NCBI RefSeq assembly: GCF_047663525.1
Contig: NC_092601.1
Span: forward strand, 18,065,501 to 18,129,500
Source of the DNA: Anas platyrhynchos
Taxonomy: Eukaryota > Chordata > Aves > Anseriformes > Anatidae
Direction of reading: 5' to 3'
Length of the DNA: 64,000 bases
The notes under the pieces were generated by a model that was not told the origin of the DNA, did not search any database, and saw only the letters and a program-made list of their open reading frames with translations. A program made the translations under genes and the position numbers. This document shows, piece after piece, positions 1 to 13,230 of this stretch. Numbering within the stretch: position 1 is the stretch's first letter; each line of letters begins with the position of its first letter.

Positions 1-2165
1 GAGATGGAAGGTGGGGAGGTGACTGGCACAGGGCACTGGAGGTGCCAGGAGGTACCAGCAGCAAGGTCTCCCTGCAGAGATGGAGTGAGTTTATATAAAT
101 CATTGAGCAGATGAGAAAAGGGCATTGAGGTTGCACTGGACTGGAGGGAGCCCAGTGGCAAAGCCCAGAGCTGAACTAAGCCACTCCAGCAGGACTTTGT
201 GCACCACCTAGGAGAAGTTTGAGCCTGGCTCAGAGAGGTGCACGCTCACTGCAACAATTGCACCTGCTTGCCCGAGGTGTGAACTGGCCTTTTTTTTTTC
301 TTTTTCTTTCTTTTTTTTTTTTTTTTCTTTTTCCTCTCTAGGCTTTATTGTGCAAAAGGGGAAAAATAGAAGCAAAAATTATTAGGTAAGGTAAAAACAA
401 ATTTTACCTTTCATTCTTGGTTTATTGGTTACTGGAAAATAAGTTTTACAAACTATCTCTTGCAAAGGACTTGTTTTCAGCTAGTTTATATAGTAGCTTT
501 TGTTCACATAAAAATTTAGAAAGCTACTTTCCTCTTCTCCTTTCCCCCCCCTCCAATACATAAGGGAGGTATTACAGTGTGAAATATATCTACCGCTAGC
601 AGGGCTGTGTTGTGAAGCTAAAATGAACACAGTAAATTCTGAGAAGGAATTTGTTTAACCTATAACCTTAAAGTAATAAGTGGAGTGCTAAATGTTTTGG
701 CTCACACTGATATATTTTTATAACACTTGGCAAGGCAGCTAGGAGTCTGAAAGAAAAACTCGAGCACTGGAGAAACAGCTCCCTGCCTCTCCGAGCCTCG
801 GCCAGGCGCGGAGCCCTGTCCTCTGCGCAGGCACCGGGGGCACGCGTGGGGCCGCGTGCGCACACGTGTGGGGCCACAGCCGCCTGAAATGGGACGGTGA
901 AGCCACTGCAGCTCGACCCAGCTCACCCCCAGCCTGCTTTGGGCTGTATTAGTTGCATTTGGGTTTTTGTGGCTTGATTAAAATCCCTCCGGAGGGTTTT
1001 GGGGAGAGCACTAGGGAGCAGAGGTGGACATGGTGTGGGCCCCACGCTGCTCGGACCCCTGGAGCTGGCCAGGGGCATCCTCAGGGCCCCGCTGCTCCCC
1101 ATTTCCCCATCTGCCACTGGGAACAGCAGTTACCCTCCTCCCTCCAGCACGCACACACGTTTTCCCGAAGATTTAAGGGGGATGCAATGTGCAGGCCTGG
1201 TTTTCCTTCATTAACACCCGGCTGACATGGATTTCAATAACATCACCCCCTGCTCGTGCCACCATCAGGGCTGCGCGCGGGGGTGCCGAGCATCCCTGGG
1301 TCTCACCGCGAGCCCCCTCCGGCTCCACAGCAGCCACGGGGCAGAGGGCAGCAGCCTGACCTCAGCTCCCCAAAGCCGCAGGGAGCTGCGGAGCAGGAGT
1401 TTGCACGGCCGAGGTGCAGACCAGGATTCGGCCCATCGCCTGGCGGGGGGCCAGGGTACAGTCTAGCCTGAAGCCCGCCTGTGTACTTTGGTTGCAAACC
1501 CACGCGCCGCAGGTTAAAGCAAATCCTTCTTTCTTTCCAGACAACGTCACTCCTGTTGCACCTCGGCCCGAGGTGGTGTTTTTCCTGGGGGGAGACCAAG
1601 GGCGCAGAGCTGGAGCCGGGTGAGGTGCTGCTGGGCTGCCCCGCTCGGGCAGAGCTGGCCGGGAGCCGAGGGGCGCATGGGGGCTCCAGGGCCCCGCTGC
1701 TGGGGGGTGCAGAGGTGGGGAAGGAGGGGATTCAGCCCCAGGAACCAGCCCGAGGATTGCCAGCAGGCCAGGGCACCAGCAAAGTGGTAGCCTCGCCATG
1801 TAGATATGGGAAAATGGATTTTGGTGCCTCTGGTCCATGCAGGACACGGCCCTGAGAAGCAGAAAGCGTTGATATTCTGTGCTTAAAGATGGGGAAACCG
1901 AGGCACGGAGATATTAAGTGACCTTTTTGCAGGACACACAGGAGCCTGTGGTGGACCAGTGGGTGCCACATGTCAGGACAAGGTGACAGACCCTCTGTCA
2001 GCCCCCTGAAGCTCACGGGATTCACAAGGGGACATCTCTGAAACCAGGGTATTCCTCCTCCTGCTAGCAGCCCCCCCGGCAAACACCGTGCCTACAGAAC
2101 CAGCCCGCACCCTACCCCAGGGAGCGGGGACAGCAGCAGGAATGTTTCGTGCCCCTCATTCTCCT
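1..2165. other. intergenic, no gene seen
   Basis: Distal flank downstream of SOX8. It holds the poly-T tract and short CpG-rich patches (about 780-880, 1260-1480 and 1600-1720). Open frames up to 161 codons have Pro/Ala/Gly-rich translations with no family resemblance. Confidence 0.75.
290..335. repeat. poly-T tract
   Basis: A run of T with scattered C over about 45 bp. No retroelement body is recognisable on either side. Confidence 0.9.
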
Positions 2166-2177
2166 TTTTTTTTTTTT

Positions 2178-2545
2178 TTAATTTGGCATTATTAATCTCG
2201 GGGGGGACATAAATAACCTCGCTCGCCCCTTCCCCGCCTCCACCTCCCAGATCATTTACTATGGATTAATATTTGCTAGCTCGTTTGCACAGTAGCCTGT
2301 AGATTTTCAGCCTCCTCGCTGGAATGATGTTGACTTGCAGAGAAATTACAGGGGCTTTGCCCTGGTACAAAGCAAACAGTGTGTGCTGTAATCAGACTCA
2401 ACACCTCAGCAAATAATGAAAAGAGATATTATGTGGCTATAATTTCCATGCGGGATTAGGTGTTTGTCTTGTAAAGCATTCAGGTGCCGCTGGGTGTATA
2501 AATGAGTGTGTAATTATGGTCATCAGGTTAAACAGAGGGAGCAGG
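2178..2545. promoter_or_regulatory. candidate conserved enhancer, distal SOX8 flank
   Basis: A repeat-free AT-rich block with many developmental factor-type motifs: ATTAAT and TAATTA-like homeodomain cores, ACAAAG, and forkhead-like GCAAACA near 2370. Its texture differs from the GC-rich, low-constraint DNA on both sides and is typical of vertebrate conserved non-coding elements. Conservation itself cannot be seen here. Confidence 0.35.
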
Positions 2546-5500
2546 AATCCGACCCGGGCTCGGGCGTGCACAGATGGGCCTGGCGGTAGCTGTTAATTTG
2601 CAGCTATGAATGGCTCTTACAGGTCCTGAATATTTGAGTGACTCTGCTTCTATTTATGGTTCCCGAAAGCAGAGCCCGACCCAAGGCTCGCAGAGGTCCA
2701 CGGGAGCCTTTGCCCCGTCTCGGCACTGAGCCCCCTTCAGAACGGCTTTTGCTCATATCTGATTTTTGGCATAAATCAGATGTGTTCGATGGAGGAGAAG
2801 CACCTGGGCAGGGAGAGCGTGGGGACACCGCTGTCCCAGGGACACTTCCCCAGCAGCTCCTCGCTCTCAAGGGGTTTGGGCAGCGGGCGGGAGGGCGTGA
2901 TGGGATGGCAGCACATGCGAAATTTCCTCCTGAATTGGTGCCTTGTTCCCTAAAGCTGGAGTGGGACCAACCCATTTTCCCCAGGCCAGTTGGGAGCTGA
3001 CATTTACCACTGCAAGCTCAGGGAAAGGCACCAAAGGACGACTGAGGGGTCTGAGCGCAGGGGGTAGAAATATCCCCACAGAGAAAATGCAGGGTGGGAA
3101 CAGGCTCTTGCCAACAAACCCCAGCAGGGTCCAGCATGAGGTGACCAAAGCCCAAAAATTGAACCCATGCAACGCTCAGACTGGTCTGGGCAGGAAGAAT
3201 TGTTAGCTGCTGCTGAAGACTCCATGGAAAAGGGATGGACTCAGCCCCTCCGGATGGATGTGGGGATGCGCCCCCGACAAATACTTATACTTGGGTCCAG
3301 TACGGAGACAACCTGAGATATCTCATGGCCAAAAAGATCCAACCTTATCCCACACTCGGCTCTACAAACCTGATGAATTTTCCCCTGCATGGATTAAGCC
3401 TACCCACTCAGTCCCAAGCCAAGATGCCAGCTCCTGAGCCCTCCGTGTGCACCCGTTCAGAGGACTGGAGCCATGGGGACAAGGGTGACATCCGTGAGGC
3501 TCCTGGGCAGCCCAGCAGTGAGAGAAACAGCTTGGCAAAGGCTGGGGCATCGCGGGGACGCAGCCACCGGAGCAGGATGGAGGAGGCCGGAGGAGGAGGA
3601 GGCAGGAGGAGGAGGCTGGGCTGGTGCCCAGCGGAGGATGCGGCGCCTGCCCAGGCTCTGGCTCAGCTGCTGGAGCCAAGGGGACGATTTGCAGCCCCGG
3701 CAGCCGCCTGGAGCCATCCCGGCTGCCCAGCCTGCAGGCACACCGGGGGGGGAAAGCAGGAGAATGACAACCCCGCAGCACCCTCAGGGCCACTTTTCCT
3801 CCCCAAAATCCCACCCCATCACGGGGCTGCCCCTGTGCAGAACCCCCTGCACACGGCGGGTCAGTGTCCTTAAGCAGATGGGTGCGCAGCCCCCCCGGCA
3901 CTCGAGGGAAGCAGCCCGGCCAAAATGTCTACGCCGCGCTCACGCCTTCCCCGAAACGGAGTCGCGGCTTATTATAGCAAATGTTATTGCAGCGGCAAAG
4001 GAGGCTGCATCCAGGAGCAGGCAATATCCTGCCTGAAATGTTCAGGGACCTCTGCCATGTGCGCATTCTTCCACGGTGTAATTAGGGTGGCAGGCACTGG
4101 CGACAAGCGCGCAGTCTGCTCGGGACGGGGTTGGGTTTTTTTATTTTTTCTCTCTCTCTTTGCAGGAGATTCACCTCACATTGGGAACACACTGGTTTAT
4201 TGAACACAAAATGTTCCAGAGGAAATCATTAAAGTGGGGTGGAGTGACAGAGCGCTCCGTTAATGTCACCTAAGAGAAAAAGGGCTTCCAGAAAGGAAGA
4301 ATTCAGGAAAGCCCTGACGGCCCCACATGCTCTCGGTGAGAAACGGGGACGTGAAGCCGATGCTCTCCCGGGGAAAGTCTGCAGCAAGCTGATGGCTCCT
4401 GGGACTGGCATGAATAAAACATGGGTGAGCCCAGCAGGAGCTCATGCACCAGCCCTGCAGCACCTTGGGGGCACCCATGAGCCTGGGAGGGCCATGTCCC
4501 CACTGGGGACACTGGTGGAGGGGAGGATGCTACCCCCAATTTTCTGAAGGCCACAAAATTATTTTCAAATTAAAAGTTTTAACAATCTCTTATCAATGTT
4601 GCAAGGCTTCTGCTTGCTGCAGAGACCACGCGTGCCTCCTGTTTGGAGATGTGTGCGTTCAGGGAGGTTTTAAAGGAAAGGACATCACAGCAGGAGCCAC
4701 GGAGAGTGATGAGGCTGGGCTCTGAGCAGCCCCTGGTCACTGCATGGGTCTTATCTCTGCCCACACAAAGTCCCTGCGGCTTCGTAGGGGTGGGTTCAGC
4801 CCTCTCCCGGCAGAGACATGAGCAGCATCTCAGAATAACCTGGGGTTCACACCCCAAGATGGGGATGAACCTAGGAGCAGAGGTCTGCAGATGTCAGCTT
4901 GCACCATAGCCATCAGGGGCAGCAAGCTCCGGGGTGCTTGGGCAGAGGATGCTGTAGGTATGTGGCTGGCAGTCAGGATATTTGGTGCCCTGAAACAGTC
5001 CAGAACATGTAATAATTTACTATTTAAGTCCACTTCAGCAAGGGAAATGCAGCCCTTTAACCCAGACTAAGTAACCATAAAGCCCATCTCCTTCAATTGC
5101 AGAAGAATTAAATGGGGAAAAATTAACTACTGAGTAGGCCTGTGTTTGCTGAGGGTGTCTGGAAATAACTTCATTCATTCCGCGCTAGGTGGGTATATGG
5201 GGGAAATGCGTTACCCTGAGCGCTGCCTTTGGGTTTCACCTTAAAGCACACACTTAATATTTAGCTTGTTGTTTTCCTGTCTCCTCTCTGGGGTGACCTA
5301 GTCCCCAGGGAGAAACTTCCACAGCTATTTCGGAGCCCGAGGATGTGATTCATTTCGAGCAACCTATGCAAACACTGCACTAAGTGTCTGCCACCCCAGG
5401 AAGTGGAGGAAAGCTGTCACTCTTTAAGCTCCGTGGTGGGTGCCTAAATTCACAGCGAGTTTCTCCCACCAGCCTCATGGGTGGGTGCCACGGTGCTGCT

Positions 5501-6704
5501 GCTGGCTGCTGCCACCCCATCCATCCCCAACCTGAAATGTCTGTCCCAGGAAAAAAAGGACTGTGCCTTGGGTAGAGAAGGCACAGCCACCCCCAGGTGG
5601 CCCTGAAGCAGCCAGGCACAGCGCCTCGTCCTTTCAGCCAGCTCCGTACCTCAGCCCCAGCACCCAGGGGAGAGCTGGGGGGGCTCAGTGGGCTGCAGGG
5701 AGAGGGAAGAGCCTGCTCCCCGGTGAGGATTCGGGTGGTTTCACAGCAGCAATGTGTAATTCAGAGAGAAAATTTAGCCGGCTAGCTGCAGCAGATGCAG
5801 CTGCATTCGCACAGGGAGGAACAGGATTTTAAAAATTTGGAAAGACAAAGCCTGAAGGTCCTCATCCTCTAAACTACATCCAGCAAACCTCCGTGGGCCC
5901 GATAGCTGACATTTATATCCACCAAGGGAGCTGTAAAACTATTCCCTCCCGCCTTGGTGCAGTTCCAAGCAGCCTCTACATGGAGCGAATGATGCAAATC
6001 CGTGCCCCTCTTTTTTGCATCTCCTCTGCATGCCTCCTCTTGCACCGTGCCTCGCTGCCCCTGCTGCAGCCCTCGGGATGGGGTCAGGGCAAGCGGGCAG
6101 TGCTGCCCAGCTGGGATCGGGATGATGGGGCTGGGGCTGGGAAAGGGGGTGGGAAAGGGGGTGGTGATGTGGGCAGGGATGGGGCATTGGTGCCTTCTCG
6201 CTCAAGGAAGGATCCAGCTTCAGAGCCAGCAACGTCAGCTGGTATTTTCCTTCCTCGTCTCCTCTGTAGGAACTGACACGATTCAGCTCTGTTCATCTTT
6301 AAGAAATAAATGAAAGTTGCAGGGGGATTTCAGGAGGTCACAGAGTCTGGCTGTGGTGGGAAGGGAGGCGGAGATGGTTTCATCTCACCCTTGCTTGTGG
6401 CTGGGTGCTGTCTCTAGCATCCCTGGGAGAAAAGAAAAAGCAGATGCTCAGAGCAGAAAAAAGCCCCTTTGCTCTCAGAGCAGTCAGCTGGTGAGGAGTG
6501 ACTGCAAGGGGCATCCACAAAACCACCTGCTCCCCTGCTGTTATCCTGGGCAGGGGCCTGGGCAGCTCGGGGTTGCACAGCTGAGGGCTGGGGGCTGCAG
6601 GCAGCTCTGAGGGGAGGACAGGATCTGCTGCGAGAGCCCTGAGCCCTCCTGCAGCCACCAGCAGGCATGAGCACATCACCCCCAGGACACTGCCCCCACC
6701 GGGG
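2546..6704. other. intergenic, no gene seen
   Basis: GC-rich sequence with a (GGA)n stretch at about 3580-3625 and a G-run cluster at 6127-6162. Open frames such as 3235-3873 are GC-driven. I see no RNA gene or transposon. Confidence 0.75.
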
Positions 6705-6905
6705 TGATGACATAAATAAGAGTAATAAAACCCCGCTCTCACCGCAATAGCGAAGCCGGAGCGTGGAAGAAAGAAAAAAAAATTATGCAAAGGAGGTTTA
6801 TCGGCTGATCAGAATAACAAGTGAACTCGATCTGGAAGGGGACAGCCTTCCTGGGTAATGAGGATTATTTACACATCATTTCCCTTGCAAATCAGCCGCA
6901 CGCTC
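6705..6905. promoter_or_regulatory. candidate conserved enhancer
   Basis: An AT-rich island carrying ATAAATAAG, ATTATGCAAAG (POU-like), TGATCAGAATAACAAG (SOX-like AACAA) and TAATGAGGATTA motifs, set in GC-rich sequence. Confidence 0.3.
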
Positions 6906-7084
6906 CCGGTGCCAGCGGCACAGGGGGACGGATGCTCAGCACCCGGCTGTGCCCCTCCGAGGGGTCGAGGCGGTGCAGGGGGCTGCAGCTTTTCGGCAGC
7001 TCCGTGCAGCAGGGTGTGAGGCTTTGGCGGGTGCCTCGCAGGCATCGCTCTGCTCTCCGTGGCCGCGCTGCGTGGCTCCAGCAA

Positions 7085-7530
7085 AGCAGTTAACGTCATC
7101 CGCAGCCGCTGTCGAAGGGGGAGTTGCAAGCCGCAGAAGCGAGTTTACATTTTGGCAATTAACAGCGTTCATAGCTATTTTGCTCGTCATTAGCGGGCAG
7201 AGCATCTGTCCCGTATCACGGAGCAGCACTTGCCAGTGACCCTGAAATCCTGCGCGGCGAGGCCAGCGTCTCAGCAGGCTGGATGTCCCGCTTCCTCGGC
7301 TCCGAGGGATCGCCCATTATTGAGTGCAGCTTCCAAGCAGCGCTCAGAGAGCTGTCTCTCGGAGCTATTTGGGTCTTACCCAGGCTTTCTGGGCCAGGAC
7401 TATTCCCATATGCATGATCTATGTGTTCCAAAATATTAGCGTATTGGAAAGGTCCTAACTCAATTTCACTCCGCGTTTTCCAGACATTTATTAAAACAGT
7501 GAGCTGTGAAATTCTGCTGCGGATTCCCCC
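7085..7530. promoter_or_regulatory. candidate conserved enhancer pair
   Basis: Two complex islands, at 7085-7235 and 7290-7530. The first has TTAACGTCA (CRE-like half) and GGCAATTAACAG. The second has a CCATATGCATGATC stretch near 7406 and several TTAT/ATTA cores. Neither contains repeats. Confidence 0.3.
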
Positions 7531-9654
7531 CTGCTCAATTTGTGTCTGGGATGGAAGAGCGTGGAGAAGACCGATCCAGCGCGAACCAGCACAGGGGAAA
7601 CCCTCGCTGGGTGCTAACAGGAGCCTCTCACAGGGATCCCAGCGCGACATGTGAAACAAAAGCTGCTTCTTCTCGAGTATTCAGTGCAAGGAAACACCAC
7701 AAATATCCGGGGCCTCCTTGTCTCTGTTAGAAGGATGTTTGTGGGACTCTCTGGAGCATCACCTCACTTTTCTTGGAGTATTCTTGTGCCATGGCCAGTG
7801 CTGGGCACAGCCCTTGCCTGCAATTGTCCCTGATCTGGGGATTCTGCAGTCTTCTGCTGTCCCGTGGAAGGAGCAGAGTCCTGGAGGAGGAAGATGTACC
7901 ACAGATGTGCCCAGGCTGCCAGAAACAGAAGGGATGGGACGTCAGGGCTGGCCCATCCCAGAGCTGTGTTAACTCCCAGCACAAGCTCTTCCAGCCTCCT
8001 GGGAGCAGGGTTTCAAAGTGTCACCCGTGGGTGTGATCTGCCACCAGGGCTCCGGACCACCAACGACGGTGGAAGATCTCTGAGCTAAGGCTCCTGGTGG
8101 GCAAGCATCATTTTGTGGCTTCAGAAAAGATCCTGCCCTCCCAAATCCTGCTCCTGGTGAAGGACCAGCAGTGGGACCATGCAGGACCTCCCTCTGTTCC
8201 CACCCAGCTCTGCTGGGGGATTTTTGGCAGAACATTAGACTGGGGCTCTGTGGGAGGAGGGCTCAGCTCCAGCCACATGTGGCCGGGGTGGGCACGTGGA
8301 GCTCCACACGCCACCAGCACAGAGGAGCCACCACGGCCCCGCTGAAGATGTAGAGAAACATGAAAAAGGGGGAACAGAATTATAAAGGCCCTGTGAATAT
8401 TCTGGGTAGTAGCCCGAGTCTGGCAGGCTCAGCGTGCTGAAACCCACCACACCCACAGCCAACAATGCACATTCATCTCGGCGTTCTGGGGGGCAGAGGG
8501 CGGCTGCTCGCACGCCGGCGCTGGGACTTTGTTCCAGAGCATCGTGCTGTGGGACGGGGACGTCCCAGCACAGACATCGTCCCATTGTCCCTCTGCCCCA
8601 GCGCTCCCACAGTCCAGAGCCGGTCTCCGAAGAGCAGACAGAGGAGGTGTTTGGGGGTTGTGTTTCCAGCCCCGAGGCCATCTGCGCTACGTGGACTTGC
8701 CAAGCTCAGCACCGCTCACCCCAAAAACCTACAGAAGGATTTGCACCATTGTTAAAAATTTAGAGGCTGGCTTATTGCAGGATGTTACAGTTCAATTTCG
8801 GTGATGGGTTCTCCAGGAGTTGCTGTAATAAAGAGCTCGTTGCTTCGTGGGCTTTGGGTACCAAAGGGCCGGGACAGCAGCCACTCAGCCAGGCTCCACT
8901 CTCATCACGCTCATGCAAACCCGAAGTAACATTCCTGGTGTCAGCAAAGATGCTGCATGTTTGGAGGCTTACGAATGGAAATAGGATTTGCCCTAAGATT
9001 TCTCCCAACAATCTTTTCTCATGCAAATACGGCCATTTTGCACACAGCCTGAATACCAGATCAGCACACGTTTTACTGCTCGGGCAGTCTCACGCTTCCA
9101 AGCACACAACCTGCAGCCGTGCCGCACATGGGCACGGGGCTTTCCCTGCCCGGGACCCCACGATGCCATCCACCAGTGTTGGCTTTGCTCTCTGCAAAAG
9201 CAGATTGCAGTTGTTGCTCTATTTGCAACATCAGCCCATCAGATGGGACGGCCAAGGGCTGCTCCCGTGGGAGCATTCAGCCACGAAGCTGGGAGGAGCA
9301 GAAGAAATCAGGATGCGACGAGGAACCTGGGAAGCCCACGGGGAGCTTTGCTCCGTTTCCTGGCTGTGGATGAAGGTGCTCGAGCATCGCAGCACGGGGA
9401 GGGGACAGGAGGAATCCCCCGGCTTAGGTAACAGCCATGGGGCAGAAACGCTGGAGGAGAAAGGCATATGAAGAGGAGAAAGGCATATTTCTGCTCCGCC
9501 AGCCGTAACCAGGGCGCGCAAACCTCATTCCCCAGTCCCTTCAGGTGCTGCGAGGGACCCGAGCCGGGGGAATTCACTTTTGTCTGGCTCCCGTCGCACT
9601 GATCCCGCTGCAGCTGGGAGGGGATTTCCCGTCAGCTCCAACCCAGCTGCTTAA
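7531..9654. other. intergenic, no gene seen
   Basis: Mixed sequence. The longest open frame (8782-9471, 229 codons) shows no recognisable protein. It contains the 16-bp duplication at 9454-9488. Confidence 0.75.
9454..9488. repeat. 16-bp short direct repeat
   Basis: GAGGAGAAAGGCATAT occurs exactly twice, at 9454-9469 and 9473-9488. It is a small local duplication with no apparent function. Confidence 0.9.
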
Positions 9655-9965
9655 AAAACTCTTCCACTAAGTGAGCTAATATTTCATGAATAAATTGAAG
9701 TGGTCAAGTCCCATTTTGTGCAGAAAGCACGGTTCCCTGCCGATTAGCCTCCTTGGTACTTTCGGGGATATAAATAACTTCACAGGCTCGTTCTCTGCGC
9801 CTTTCAAAATAAAAGCAACATTCAGTTATTTGATTTTTTTTTTAATTTTATGCAAATGATCTTCTGTTCTGTGTTATTATGTAAACGAGCCAACTGAAAT
9901 GGTAATGAGGGAACCCAGAAGTATGCATATATTAACTGCCGCTATGGAGCTTTACACCTCCAGAA
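9655..9965. promoter_or_regulatory. candidate conserved enhancer with POU octamer
   Basis: A repeat-free AT-rich island with an exact octamer ATGCAAAT at 9850-9857, ATTATGTAAACGAG just downstream, ATATGCATAT-like sequence near 9922, and several TAAT cores. It lies about 12.4 kb past the SOX8 stop. Confidence 0.38.
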
Positions 9966-10585
9966 ATGGCACTGAATTGCATTTCTGAGGGAGGGACAGG
10001 TGTCCGGAGGGTGAAGATTTTATCCCAGGACTTGGTCACTTCTGAAATCCCTGTATATGAACGCTTCCTCCCCAGGAGAGCAGTCAGGCCGTCCATTTGG
10101 GGAGCGAGTCAGCATTTCAGCCAGAAATGGCTTATTTTCAGCGTGAGAAACATGGTGCCTGCAGGGGCCGTCAGCCTGGAGCAGCACTTTGTGTCCCCCC
10201 CACCACAAGTCCAGCTCAGACCCGAGCCCACTGAGGCCAGGCAGCAGCAGCAACACACGAGGACAAAGCTGGAGGAGTTTTTCTCTCCATGTGCTCCGTT
10301 GCAGAAGAAACTCTGGGGAAATCATCCCGAGGTGCACTGCACCGGGGCCTGGAGGAAAGGAGCATTTCTGGGCTTGCTGGAGCCCATGGTGGGATATGCA
10401 GGTAGGATGGTAAGTCCTGAGAATAACTTCTTGTGTGCTTGAAGTAGGAGCAAAGCCCCTTTCCAGAGGTAATGCAGGATCTAGTGAAGCCCAGGGCAAA
10501 AATCACCAGTGTGAGAGGAATTAAAACATTTCTGCTTCCTAAAGAGCATCCTGGAGTCTGCCTGCTGCATAGGACATGCCCCAAG

Positions 10586-10655
10586 CAAGAAGAAAAAAAG
10601 AAGAAAAAAAAAAGAAAAAAAAAAATAAATAAATAAATAAAAACATAAAAAAAAG
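10586..10655. repeat. A-rich simple sequence
   Basis: A-runs with scattered G followed by AAAT units. No adjoining element is recognisable. Confidence 0.85.
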
Positions 10656-11154
10656 AGAATACCAGGACAAGTAACATCTTCATTTTCTGCACTCTTCAAG
10701 AACATTCAAGGGTTTCAACCAAGATGAAAGCATCAGTTTTTACACCTTCCTAAAACACCCTGAGATAGCTGAAGCTGAGACCACGAGGGAGCAGGATCCT
10801 CAAATCCCTCCTAATCCCCGTGTTTAGCAGGGATGTTTGAAGTGATTAGAGGCGCAGCGAGCACCGTTCCCAAGAAGGTACAGCAGATGTCGGACACGGA
10901 GGTGCACTAAGCTCTCGGCTGTAGCTGGACTGCAGAAATTTTGGCCCAAATCCATCCCAACATGTCTGACCGTTGTGATTATTTGGCTCCAGACACAGCG
11001 GACTGGACCTGTAATATCACAGCACGGATCCACTTCTCGTATTTTGTGAAATTGCCACTGCATCGGGAGCTGGAGTGAAATCCAGGGGCCTCCTGAAGGC
11101 AGCGGGAGCCTTGTCCTTGATTCCAAGGCACGGGGGAGCTCCACATCTGCAGCG

Positions 11155-11350
11155 TCTGCTTGGTAATTAAACATGAACCATCAAATAATGGATAATTTAT
11201 CATAGGGAAAACTGCACCAAATGCATAGGTCTGATCCAAAAGCCCATGAAAGGCTGCCACTGAGCCGACTGGGTTTTGGAACAAGCCCATGGTGTAATAA
11301 AAAATAAATCCCTGTAATTAGGTAAAAGGGAAAATCCGAAAGATGCCATT
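11155..11350. promoter_or_regulatory. candidate conserved enhancer
   Basis: An AT-rich block with GGTAATTAAAC, ATAATGGATAATTTA, and CCTGTAATTAGG near 11311. Several paired homeodomain-type cores lie within 200 bp. Confidence 0.3.
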
Positions 11351-13180
11351 TGAGCCGTTTAGGGCTCCAAATCTGCACCCTGGGGTTAGGGCTGGGTGGC
11401 CCTGGGACCTCAGGTCAGGGCCTCATGAAACAGCAATTCCCCAGGGACCTGAGGTGCCCTGAGCCTGGACGGGATGCGGAGACGTGGCTCTGCCTGGGAT
11501 GCTGCTGCATCTGCCCTGGCCTCTGCCCGTGTTTCCCAGGGAAAGCTGCTCTGCTCTGCTCCCCCACACCAGCCCATCCTCCCCACAGGCACTCCTACAA
11601 CCGTCCTGCTCGGGCTGCTGCACCAGCCAAGACGTAGATGTCATTTTGGGCAACGCCGCAGCCTTCTCTGCTTTGTCTGTTTTCTCTGGAGTGTATTTTC
11701 CCAGAGATCCAGAAATTTATCACTTGGAAAGCACGGCACAAACAGCGGGATTTATTGCTCAGAACCAGGAAACCCTGACTTTTAAAGCATGTTTAAAGTC
11801 CATTTTTCACGCTGGGATGAGACAAACATCCCCGACATCAGCGCCAGGAGCGCATTGGGCCCCAGTGTGGAGTCGGAACGAAATCGTGCCCAAAGAGGAT
11901 ATTTGGGGTTTGGAGCTGCGTTGTGCTCCGTGCCTTTATCAGACTTGTTCCTCCCCATTTGGGAATCTTCTGACCTCAGCAGTGAGACACAGGTGATGGG
12001 GAAAGGTGTGAGAAGGGGAAAGGAGGCTGATTATTCCTCTCATCACCCGGTGGGCCTGTGACACAACAGGAGGGTGTCCAAGGAGTTGATTGAACAGAAA
12101 GCTGAAATTAGATAAAATAAACTCTTTTTTTTTTTTTCTTTTTTTTTTGGTCTCCACAGAGCCAATAGGCAGGGGCCAAAAGCAGAGCTGGGCTCAGAGG
12201 AGGATTAGACAAATCTGGGGAAAATACACAACCTCAAGGCACAGCATGCAGGCAGCACAAGTGTCTCAGCCTCTGTGACTGCTGGAGGCAGGCAGAGAAC
12301 AGGGAAGGGCTGTTTTGTACAGGCTGTGCTTGTTTCTGTGGTCTAGGGGGGGCGTTTGCTCTGCAGGGCAAACCTACATGTGCCTTCAGAGGATGCTCTT
12401 TTAGCCAGACCTTTGCTCTCCTCCCATGCAGGCATTTCTATCTTCCTTCCTTCTCCCAGGCAAATCTGAACATCTCTGTAGTTCTTTGCTGACCGTTTAG
12501 TGGTTTGTTTTTTTTTTTGTTGTTTTCTTTTTCCTTGGGGGGGTCAAAGGATTTTCTCTACATTTCCAGAAATAGAGCACAAACATCGACTACTCGGATG
12601 TTTTGTTAAGTTATTTTCATTAAAAAAAATAAACTTGCTTCCATATGGGAATTTTGTTAAGTGTTTTAGGTACATTTTTAAGTTCTCTGTATCCCATAAC
12701 CAGATGTGGAGTTCAGCCAACTGTTCCAGGGCCTGAACACGCAGATCTTAAGGGATGGTCAAAATCTGGCTCCGAAGCTCTCACCTGACTTCATTCTGAT
12801 AGACGTCGCTCCAAGCTCCTCCTCCGCAGATCTGATTTCTCCCAAATGTTGAGAATATCTGGATCCCTGCCTGAAACTTGTCCTCGTGGGTCCAGCCTTA
12901 CCCCGGCTCCATCTGGTGACCAGGAGAGGCTCCCGAAACCGGCAGACCTCCTGCGGGGCAGGTGGGCCCAGGGCAGTGAGAGCTTCAAGGGGTCAGGAGC
13001 AGGCACTGGGGGCCTGGAGAGCTCGGGACATTGCTACCCACCTAGGGAGGGGCTCATTAAATCCTCCTCGTTAGGAAAGGGCGGCGTTTGCAGGAAGAGC
13101 GAGTGGGCGGCTCGTGGCTCAGCTCCGCAGGACCGAGATGCTATGACCGCAGTGAGATTCAGCTTTGGTGGCAGAGCTGG

Positions 13181-13230
13181 GGCACGGCACAGCGTGGCAC
13201 ACCATGGCACGACACAGCACAGCATGGCAC
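13181..13230. repeat. 10-bp period minisatellite
   Basis: There are five 10-bp units with consensus ARCATGGCAC: three closely similar units and two more diverged ones (ggcacggcac and gacacagcac). Confidence 0.8.

Noticed and set aside
8782-9471. 229-codon open frame downstream of SOX8
   Set aside because: No recognisable protein sequence. Its length is unexceptional for 64 kb of stop-poor GC-rich DNA.
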